Assembly: GCA_921293015.1 (NCBI GenBank)
Contig: OV121096.1
Location: 10,295,000 to 10,358,999, forward strand
Origin: Phorcus lineatus
Taxonomy: Eukaryota > Mollusca > Gastropoda > Trochida > Trochidae
Direction: 5' to 3'
DNA length: 64,000 nt
The translations under genes and the position numbers were made by a program. Under the pieces are notes generated by a model that did not search any database, had not been told where the DNA came from, and was given only the letters and a program-made list of their open reading frames with translations. Below, piece after piece: positions 23,001 through 35,000 of this stretch (position 1 is its first letter; each line of letters starts with the position of its first letter).

Positions 23001-26000
23001 TAAGTGTTCAGTGAGATGCCTCGGAAGTTGAAGGAACAGTTGAATACAAGCCTGTATTTTCCGTTCTGTTCAATCACATGATGAGGAAAGTACCATGATT
23101 CTTGACTGACAGAAGCTTCTTCTTCTGTTAGTACTTTCACATAACCTGCTGATACTAACTTCTGTATGAGTTCATCATGTTTACTGGCAAGTTGAGGGTT
23201 TCTGGTAAGTCTCTTCTCCGTTTGACGGAGTGCTGGGGTTACAGACAACTTGGTGGTTTCAAACTTTGGTGAGTTATTGGCACGAAGTAACGGTGTTGCA
23301 TAACGCTGTATTCCGTCAACATCTACCTTTTCTGTTTGTGTCTCAAGAAGTTCTAGTGCTTCCATGTCTTGCTTTTATCGGACAACTTTCTTCTCTGAGT
23401 AAGGCAATATGTCCATTTGCCAAAGTCTCTCCACATTACTCATGAGAGAACACTTCTTCTCTGTAGAGGTGAGGTAGGTATGGATTTCACTCCGGCGAGA
23501 TATATCCTTAGTTGGTCCCTGTAAGGTCCATCCAAGTGAGGTAAGCATCGCTGCTGGGCTTCCATCAATGCTTGGAACAACTGGTTTCTGAGGTAGGATA
23601 AGGTCAGCATAGTCGGATCCAATCAAGATCATAGGACGAGCCTGGGTAATTGTAGGTAAAGGCAAATCCTGTAGATGGGGATATCTGGACTGGAGCTCTC
23701 TAACTGGGTAAGTATATTCAGATAAACACAAGTTGTCAGCGCTGAAGGCTCCGGTGATGGAGTATTTCTGGTCTGGACGATCAGTGGAGGAGATTTGTAG
23801 GTCAACACTTCGTCCTGCGCACCAGAACGGGTCACTCCGGATAGTGGTCAGCAATACTTTGTCAGGTGAACTTGGTAATTCCAACTGTCTCACAGCTGGC
23901 TGGAGAATCATCGTTCGCTTAGAACCATCATCAAGCAGGGCATAGGTTTCCATGACACCATTCGGTCCATGTAGAAGAACCTTTACTACTTTCAACATTA
24001 CACTGGGAAATTTTAATGGATGGTCAGCATAGACTGGTTCGGGTGTTTCAGCTTTGACTGTGTAGACCTTGTCTGCTTCTTTCTTGACAAACTCATGCAG
24101 TGCAGTCAAGTGCAGGCCATCACACTCATGACAAGGTTTCTTCAAGGTACAGTCTTCTGGCTTGTGAAATCTTGCACATCTGTAACATCGTGAGCCTTTC
24201 TTGATCCAGTCTCTCACTTCAATACTAGACATGGAAGAAAACTTGGGACATGTATGGAGGAAATGGTCATTATTGTTGCAGTAAGGGCAATATTTGAATT
24301 TCTCATACTTAGAGATCTTCTGATGTGAGGTGTTTGTGTTAAACACTGCTGTTGGCGAGAGATTCCTTTGTGTAGATTTCTCCTGTCTTGGACGAGAGTT
24401 AGTCTGACTGCTTTGTTTCTCGGGTCTTGTGGCAGAGTTGGATGCAGAAGCTGCGGCTATCCTTTTTGCTCTTGCTTTTACTTGTAGCCAATTGGAGAAG
24501 TCAATCAGTGTATAACTACCACCATCTGCTGTTAGTATGCCTCTGTTCAAGCAGTGTTCAATGAAATTATCTCTGTGTAGGGCAGGCAGTTTATTCATCA
24601 ATCTGTCTACATGTGAACCTCACCTTAATTCAATGCTGTCCTCCCCGTCAACTGATTGTAGTAGACCTACCAGTGACTGCACAGACAGTGCAAAATTATC
24701 AAATCCTTCGCTGTCCCCATACCTGATCTGAGGCAAGTTCATGATGTAGTTCAACTCGCTCTGTACCAACTGTCGAGGTTGACCATAACGTTCCTTCAGA
24801 GCTCGCAAGGCCATAGTATAGGGGGTGACATGACTTCGGTAGGCTTCAGCCAACTTCTTTGCACTTCCTCCAAGCTTGTCTAACAGGACCTGGAACTTGT
24901 ACTGTTCTGTAAGATGAGTATGAATATCAATAAGGTTTCTGAAGGCCATCTCCAAGCGTGCAAAGTCCCTCTCTTTCCCACTTGAAAAGAATGGAAGGTT
25001 CGGCTTTGGTATCCCATAAGAGGCAGACAATAAGAGATCGTTGACACAACTGTTCTGTGGTTGAGAAAGGGCACGTTTAGCATAGAAAGAAGGTTCAGTT
25101 GTTATTATGTTACATGGTTGCATAGGAGCACGTTCAGGGTAGTAAGAAGGTTGAGTTTCTGGCTGGAAAGGGGTGCTGTGGTCTGAGTAACTCCCTTGCT
25201 GGTGAACAGATGAAACATGAGGAATATGAGTCATTGTTTGAGCAAACGATGTATGAGGAATCTGAGGCACAGTCTGAACACAAGGTGAATAAGGAATGGT
25301 TTGAGCACTTGAGGCATGAGGCATATGAGGAATTGTCTGAGACACAGTTGCTCGAGGCCAATGAATAGGGATTTGTTTGCTTGCAGCAGGTTGATTTAGT
25401 ACAGTGATCTCTGGTTCAAGTGGATATTTCCTGATATTCTCTTTATCCTCATCAAAATATTTATGATAGGAAAATGGCTTTGTCTCCTCAAGATGTAGCA
25501 CTGGAGTAACGAGCGTTCATTCCAAAAGCTTAAAGGCGTCCTTTCCAAGAGGAAAGAGGCACCCTTCCACACCTTTCCATAAAGGAAAGAGGCACCCTTC
25601 CACACCTTTCCAAAGGCTTAAAGAACGCCCTTTCCAAAGCCTCTTTGGAAAGAACGCACGGCAAGGTGACCTTTCCACAGCCTTTAAAACTAATTAGCAC
25701 CTTACCTGTCTGACCAAGAGTTATGTCCCTTTATTCTGTTTGTCAAATTTGTCATGTTATTGAATACCTTTAGAAGTTTTTGATTAAGTTAAACTAAAGT
25801 TATTTTTACATTTTTAAAATCTTTATTTTGTTTGAAATATTGATTCTTAAAAGACATAAAATTTAATTTACCTTTGAAAAATTAAAACGTTTTTCATCGC
25901 CACTTTTTAACAAAAGAAGACTTTGTTTTTAAATTGATGAATCAAATCCTGCATATTATTTTATTGCAGAAATTAAATAAATCATTTCACTATTCAAGGA

Positions 26001-29000
26001 TTGACTTAAACACATGAAATGAATAAGAGATATAGAGTTTGAAAATTGCATCATTTAAAATTAAAAGATATTTAGAAAATTGTATGAATTTAATCATGGA
26101 AAATGTTAATAAACAATTTTTGGCGATGATTATCATTTGTTCGCAATAATTTGTTTGATTTCAAAGGTAAATGGCGACCTTTTTGAAGGTGAAGTTTGAA
26201 AGATTATCAATGACAAAGTACATACCCGTTTCAATCGTCAGAAAAAGTGATCCATGAATTGTTTGCAACTTGATCGACTTCCTGAATAATCCTATTAAAT
26301 TTGGGTACCTTTCCAAATGATCTACTTTTTTCAAGTGACTGTAAGCATCGATAGCATTGCAGAAGATTTTCTTCTCATTGGTTGAACATACACTGGAGTA
26401 ACGCGCGTTCATTCCATAACTTTCCAAATTTGGCAAGGCGGTCTTGCCAAAAACTGAAAGGCGTCCTTTCCACACTAAGGAAAGGTCGCCTTTCCGTTGC
26501 CTATCTTTCCAAATCGATTAAGTCAATGAAGCGCGCATAAAATCGCACTTTACGTTTTTCTCAATTCTAAGTAGTATGGTTGAAAAGGGTTTTTTTATTT
26601 CTTATTTGAAACATGAATTTGATTTCATGAAATTACGAGATCATGAAACTGTGTTAATCATGGACGTGGAACGATTATTTTAAAATTAATAACTAGGAGA
26701 AAAGTGAAATGAAAAGCCGTTAAGAAGTCATTTTGAATTAAGTTAGTAGTTCAACATGTATTAAATCGAGTGGTTGAGTGGCATATATAAAGAAACAGTA
26801 TCATATTTAATTGGATAACATAGTTCACATATCTATAAAGGTCATCAAAGGGATTTACTTTATAGTTATTTAACGTATAACGTGATTGTTATAATAATTT
26901 TATGGATAGTTGTATGGCACTTTTCCACGCACTGATATATGCTTAAAGTGCATTACTCTGAAGGTAACGAATTTGCAAAGCGCTAAATTAAGTTAGGTAA
27001 AAATGAAAAGCTGCCTCATATACTTCTTTCATAAATCAATAAAGCATGTGTTAGTTGATCAGTTAAACATGTGGAACGTACCTTTTCAGTGAATGTATCC
27101 ACAAGAACATAAATATCCAAATCCTTTTTAGCTTAAGAACAGAACAAAAACCCATCACTGATCAGTGGCTAAACAGATAAACGACACAATCTCTACATCC
27201 AGCTATCACATTCAAACAATAATGGCGACCAGATGAGAAAAAGAGAGCCGATGCCAAATTAGTTTGATAATTTCTTATCTAACCTCTCAGATTTCATTGG
27301 ATAACAGGATGCGTTAAAGCAGTGTATCCTGTTATTTTAAGACACGAGAGACACCGTCCTGACAGATCAGACTGATACATGGTCACTTGTCTACAAGCCA
27401 CCTGCATGTGTTTGTACAGCACGGTTGACACCTGCTCAATACCTGAAGCTGACAACTTGTCATAGTCTGATAGGTTTTATTGGTCTGAGATGCTAAATGG
27501 TATTATCTGACGCTACGAGGACTCGTTGTTTTAGTAACATTTGTTAATTTTTCTTAAATCAGAACAACATAACAATAATAAAATCTAAATTTGCCCATGC
27601 GGATCTCAGAAAAATAAGTCACTCACTGTAAAAAATAATATTGAATGCTGGATGACATAGATGAAAGAGGATGACCACACAAAATCATTTTTCATAGAGG
27701 CACGAAAAAGGATGAACATACATCTTAATAAATAAATAATAATAACAAAAAGATCAGCACACACATCTCATATGATTTCCTCTGAAATTAAAATATTTAG
27801 TGATATTCGGAATTTTACCATGATTTTATAACAACATGCTGTTTTTTCTATATTTTGTTTGAGGTATCAAGTCAAAACATATTAATGAACATAGAAAGCT
27901 ATGTTTTAAGGTAGAGGAATTTGGATGAGGTACCACTTTTCATAAAATAAACAATTTAACTTAGAATAAAGCCACTTTAAGTAAAAGGCATCAAGTTATT
28001 TTCATAAATAAACAGTTGATATGATAAACTTTTGTCATATGCTCTATATAGCCATTAATATAAGAAATCAAGTTTGAAATTAAGAACCCTGCAGAAGTAG
28101 GGAGCTTGGATCTAGATGGATCTTGATGTTGTTTTAGATAGGATTATTGTTAACTAAATGCTTGTTAAGGACCCTTCTTTATTTAATGTAAAGAGGGTAT
28201 GCAGTGTAATCTGTTATTTCTGTTTTGATAATAAAGCTTTTAGAAGAATCCCGGAGTAGCAGTGAGCTTGGGTCTAGATAAATAAGTCAATCTTGATGTT
28301 GTTTTAAATAGGATTACTGTTAACTAAATGCTTGTGAACGACCCTTTGTCAATAATTTACAGAAGAACATTGCAGAAAAGAGTAGGGGATGTCTACAGTA
28401 TTACACGATGTATTCTTAAATGGGGCGTGTACATTTTGACGCTCCAGAAGCAAGAGTGTAATGTGTTTATGAATTTGTTGGATAGAAAGTTTGAAGGGAA
28501 CTAACCCGAATGCGCCAGACCATCTTCATTTTGAGGTAAGTGATTGACATAAATAATGTCTAAATCAAGGTTATTTTGTTGTATAAAGTACATCTCTTGG
28601 TTAGATCAATGCCTACCAAATATAGATCACTGATATTCTAACATAGATTATGAATAACGAGACATATATCTACGGCCACCTTGACTTGCAAATGAATCAG
28701 AATTTGTCAAATAATATATTGCTCTCTTCGACTTGAATGCAGCGACCTAAATGAATATAAAATGAACGTTTTATATATCCAACATCAGCCTGTTCTTGTG
28801 GCGTTAATTATGAAGCCTCTCTTTTCTATACTAAAGGATTTGATTTAAAGCAATATTATTGGTAATCAAATCTTGTCTTCAGTTGAAAAAAGTTAATTGC
28901 TAAATTCAGTCCACATGCTTTTAAATTTAACAGGCAGATATTTTCCAACATAATGTTCACATGACATACATGAAGACGTGATTCACTATCTGTTTATTTG

Positions 29001-32000
29001 TCGGAAATATCAAAATTTAAGAATCAATATGTATTTTTATATTCATGGATTTGACATAATGACAGTTTTATACGGCAACGGTAATCTGACTATCCTGGAA
29101 AATAAAAATATTCTTGAATCATTACACCATTTTATCAACACGAGTAAAAGATTTTCTTAACATTCTGCAATTATCTGTAACTATCTTAACTTTACTTTGT
29201 TTCGTGCGGAGGCTGCAGCAGATTTCAATACTAGGCATATACCAGGCAATATTTCAAATCCTATTACGTAACAACATTACACATTGTTTCTTTGCTTTTG
29301 ATGTTTTATATTTTCTTGTGTTTGTTCCAGCTTTATGTATCATGTAAAAGAGCGGCGTTAAAATAAGCTATTTTAGCTTGTTCGCCAATCTTTGTTTCAT
29401 TTTTGGAAATAAAAATATGTTTAAACCATGTGGATGACCAAAAGCATGAATTTTTCTAGTTGAATAAAGACATTCATTGAAATAACCAACCTTTTCAATA
29501 TTCGAGAATAATTTTATGATTTCATATTTTTTTAATTCTAAAAACAGTATATATATCATTATATTTTTATGAAACCATTGGCATACTTTATACTTTGGGG
29601 GAGGATATGCCCTATTAATTAATTAATTTCTTATTTTGATCTCGTTAATCTTTGTTGTCAAACAACGTCACTTCTTTTGCTGACTCTCTCCCTGCCCCTC
29701 ACACACGCCCATCAAGTTTATTGTCATGTTAAGGTCAGAGAGACATCCTTGATTGTCGGCTAGACTAGCTAGGTAACGAACGGTTAATTACCATGTCATA
29801 AAATTGTGCAAAATCCTCTCTCTGAGTTGACAGAGAGACCTGTGTAGTTACTTAGCAAGGTAAGCCGTATTATCAAATTGTATGAGATTGTTTAATAACC
29901 ATATTTTTATTTCGTACAAAATTTGGACTGGCGAATAAGTCATTTGGCCTATTTCAACGCCGTACCAATACAAAATTAAACAATACATGGATACAGAACA
30001 TAACAACGAATTAGAGAAGTAAAAAACGTGTGAGAACTTGTGCTATAAATAACAAAGCATAGCGAAAATTTTCAAAATTGTTGCTCAACTGAAGCATGTG
30101 ATCATAAACGTGAATTAAATTCAAAATAATCTTAGTAATTGAAGAAATCACGAAAATCGTTTACTTATGTGTATAAAACGTGTTGAATTAAGGATGGTTC
30201 TATTCGTTAAGTAGCTCAAATTGCCACTACCGTATAGAACTCATATCCATGAATATAGAAATATATTTGCTCTTAAAATCGACAAATTAAGAGAAAATGT
30301 AACATACTTTGCCAATTTCCGCAAAAACATCTGGACGTGTCCGATATTTGTCTATTAAATTTTTTGCATTCACTACAATCGAGCTTGAGGCGCACTTGAT
30401 TATTTGACAAAATCAAGAGCTTGAATGTGAAATGTATGCGACATTATCACATGGTATGAAACCGTTTGTTGAACGGCAAAGAGAACATTCACAAAAGACA
30501 TATGAAGCAAGATCTGGAGCATGGAGAGTTAATAAAAGAAATGTAAGACATCTTATAACATGATATGAAACCCGTTGTTGATTGTCTTAACCATCCATTT
30601 ATTTCACTGTTAGCACACCATGGAAGCAAGTCCAAATTTTACTTATTAGACAGAGGTTAATACGCAAGGTGAAGTTTTTATTTACAATATTTACCACTTT
30701 TAATGGATATGTGCACATATTGTAGTATCAGTATGTATAAAGTATCGTCAATTGATTATTAATATCCATTAATATGTTTTCATACATGCGTTTCTGTGTT
30801 CTTTTACAAAAATAGACTTGATATTATTGATAATTTTACTTTACACGGTGTTTCTAACCTTGACACAGAAATTTAAATTATTTCCTTATTTCCTTAAATT
30901 TCAAAAGAATTGATACAACATAGGAATTGTCAGAAAACAATCTTATACCGTTTCATGTATGAGCAAACCTATCAACAGAAATGAATTGTTCATAAAACTA
31001 TATTTTAAGCTATGTATGAGCCGATTGCAGAAGATTTTCTTCTCATTGGTTGAACGTACATTCTACAAGTTCATTGGTTTATAATGTTTGTCGTTGTTAA
31101 GATGTACTAATTAGCTGTGTAATGCCAAGAGTTTGTGTGGGCCTGCTATTTGAGACAAATAATCTAACAATGAAATTTGACAGGAAATAGATTACGTAAT
31201 AGGCACCTGTTAATTATGACAACATTAGGACCCAGCTATGGACAGTATGCATTGAATCTGAGCAGTGTCTTGTGATGTGCAATTGCGTCGCCACATTCTA
31301 AACTCAGCATGAAGTACATAATTGACAAAACCAGTTTCATAAATAAATATCAAAACTAAAAAAGTGTTTTTATTTTTTTTTTTTAAATTCCAAGCTTCAT
31401 AGATTCAAAATTTAATTGGATTAGGTAAAAACTATTATGCATACAAGAATGTATGAATGAGTTTTTAAAAAGAATATAGAATGTTGATGTAATAAGAGCA
31501 GTGTGAAGATGACAATATCCCTTGTCAATCGTTAAGTTTTATATAAAACAACTAAATACAGGATCATATAACGAATATTTTTACTTTAAATGTATGACTA
31601 CATTAATCATGCATGTTTATGATTGTTCGATATGTATTTCGAAAAGATATATATGCCTCATAAATTATCATTACAGGAAAGTAAATTCTAAGGCAACAGC
31701 TAGTTCGCCGATCCGTTCGCTGTCCAAATTAAGGAAACATTTAGATATGTGTATGTAAACTTACAATGTCATGTATAATTATGGTAAAACTTATAATATC
31801 AACAACAAAGCGTTGATCTAATATTAATTCATTGTTCATGAGCTTAACATAATAAAGAACATTTTAGAAATAGAATTTAGAAACATACAATCTAATGCTA
31901 TTGTTTGATAATAATAAGCAAAACAGAAAAATCTTATAAAACAGATCCACAAAAATATTTTATTGAATTTTACATATCCCCTATTTCAAATTATGCACCT

Positions 32001-35000
32001 TAGGCTTTCTGTGAGAAGAATCGCTCATTATAAACAATATACATCTTGTTAATTTGTCTAGCCGACAATCAAGTTTGCCTCTTTGATCTCATAGTGGTAA
32101 TTAACTGGATGCGTTTAGTGTAGAGGCTGGACCAGAAAGGGGGAGGGGGCGTGAGGGGTGGGGCGTCTGGAAGTGACACTCGCTTGGAAAGAGCGTCTGA
32201 CAGGATTGCTTTCATTGCTATTTGGCGGTCTATGGTATAGTATTCCCGCTATGCCATTACCGAGACCTGGACTAACGGATTATGAATTGAGTTTCACTTG
32301 AATGTCATATATAAAATATAGATTTAGCCAATGATCGTGTTTACAATTTATGATGAAAATATTAGGCTTTTAATTATTACATTATCAGGGCTTATTTCGG
32401 AGGTCACGTTTTAATATATCAAACCCAGTAACCACATACTTGAACCAAACCTCAAATGTCCACAAAAGATTTTATAGAAAGCTCAATCGGCTCATACATA
32501 GCTTAAAATATAGTTTTATGAACAATTCATTTCTGTTGATAGGTTTGCTCATACATGAAACGGTATAAGATTGTTTTCTGACAATTCCTATGTTGTATCA
32601 ATTCTTTTGAAATTTAAGGAAATAAGGAAATAATTTAAATTTCTGTGTCAAGGTTAGAAACACCGTGTAAAGTAAAATTATCAATAATATCAAGTCTATT
32701 TTTGTAAAAGAACACAGAAACGGATGTATGAAAACATATTAATGGATATTAATAATCAATTGACGATACTTTATACATACTGATACTACAATATGTGCAC
32801 ATATCAATTAAAAGTGGTAAATATTGTAAATAAAAACTTCACCTTGCGTATTAACCTCTGTCTAATAAGTAAAATTTGGACTTGCTTCCATGGTGTGCTA
32901 ACAGTGAAATAAATGGATGGTTAAGACAATCAACAACGGGTTTCATATCATGTTATAAGATGTCTTACATTTCTTTTATTAACTCTCCATGCTCCAGATC
33001 TTGCTTCATATGTCTTTTGTGAATGTTCTCTTTGCCGTTCAACAAACGGTTTCATACCATGTGATAATGTCGCATACATTTCACATTCAAGCTCTTGATT
33101 TTGTCAAATAATCAAGTGCGCCTCAAGCTCGATTGTAGTGAATGCAAAAAATTTAATAGACAAATATCGGACACGTCCAGATGTTTTTGCGGAAATTGGC
33201 AAAGTATGTTACATTTTCTCTTAATTTGTCGATTTTAAGAGCAAATATATTTCTATATTCATGGATATGACTTCTATACGGTAGTGGCAATTTGAGCTAC
33301 TTAACGAATAGAACCATCCTTAATTCAACACGTTTTATACACATAAGTAAACGATTTTCGTGATTTCTTCAATTACTAAGATTATTTTGAATTTAATTCA
33401 CGTTTATGATCACGTGCTTCAGTTGAGCAACAATTTTGAAAATTTTCGCTATGCTTTGTTATTTATAGCACAAGTTCTCACACGTTTTTTACTTCTTTAA
33501 TTCGTTGTTATGTTCTGTATCCATGTATTGTTTAATTTTGTATTGGTACGGCGTTGAAATAGACCAAATGACTTGTTCGCCAGTCCAAATTTGTACGAAA
33601 TAAAAATATGGTTATTAAACAATCTCATACAATTTGATAATACGGCTTACCTTGCTAAGTAACTACATAGGTCTCTCTGTCAACTCAGAGAGAGGATTTT
33701 GCACAATTTTATGACATGGTAATTAACCGTTCGTTACCTAGTCTAGCCGACAATCAAGGATGTCTCTCTGACCTTAACATGACAATAAACTTGATGGGCG
33801 TGTGTGAGGCGCAGGGAGAGAGTCAGCAAAAGAAGTGACATGTTTGACAACAAAGATTAACGAGATCAAAATAAGAAATCAATTAATTAATAGGGCATAT
33901 CCTCCCCCAAAGTATAAAGTATGCCAATGGTTTCATAAAAATATAAATACTGTTTTTAGAATTAAAAAAATATGAAATCATAAAATTATTCTCGAATATT
34001 GAAAAGGTTGGTTATTTCAATGAATGTCTTTATTCAACTTGAAAAATTCATGCTTTTGGTCATCCACATGACTACATGTACGTCATGTGAACATTATGTT
34101 GGAAAATATCTGCCTGTTAAATTTAAAAGCATGTGGACTGAATTTAGCAATTAACTTTTTTCAACTGAAGACAAGATTTGATTACCAATAACATTGCTTT
34201 AAATCAAATCCTTTAGTATAGAAAAACATGTCTTGGCGAACATCACAAAATAATATGAAATAATGAAGAGAGGCTTCATAATTAACGCCACAAGAACAGG
34301 CTGATGTTGGATATATAAAACGTTCATTTTATATTCATTTAGGTCGCTGCATTCAAGTCGAAGAGAGCAATATATTATTTGACAAATTCTGATTCATTTG
34401 CATGTCAAGGTGGCCGTAGATATATGTCTCGTTATTCATAATCTATGTTAGAATATCAGTGATCTATATTTGGTAGGCATTGATCTAACCAAGAGATGTA
34501 CTTTATACAACAAAATAACCTTGATTTAGACATTATTAATGTCAATCACTTACCTCAGAATGAAGATGGTCTGGCGCATTCGGGTTAGTTCCCTTCAAAC
34601 TTTCTATCCAACAAATTCATAAACACATTACACTCTTGCTTCTGGAGCGTCAAAATGTACACGCCCCATTTAAGAATACATCGTGTAATACTGTAGACAT
34701 CCCCTACTCTTTTCTGCAATGTTCTTCTGTAAATTATTGACAAAGGGTCGTTCACAAGCATTTAGTTAACAGTAATCCTATTTAAAACAACATCAAGATT
34801 GACTTATTTATCTAGACCCAAGCTCACTGCTACTCCGGGATTCTTCTAAAAGCTTTATTATCAAAACAGAAATAACAGATTACACTGCATACCCACTTTA
34901 CATTAAATAAAGAAGGGTCCTTAACAAGCATTTAGTTAACAATAATCCTATCTAAAACAACATCAAGATCCATCTAGATCCAAGCTCCCTACTTCTGCAG

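Noticed and set aside
31522-31758. 78-codon frame in the palindrome loop as a transposase remnant
   Set aside because: No DDE, zinc-finger or other transposase feature. Length is within chance for AT-rich DNA.
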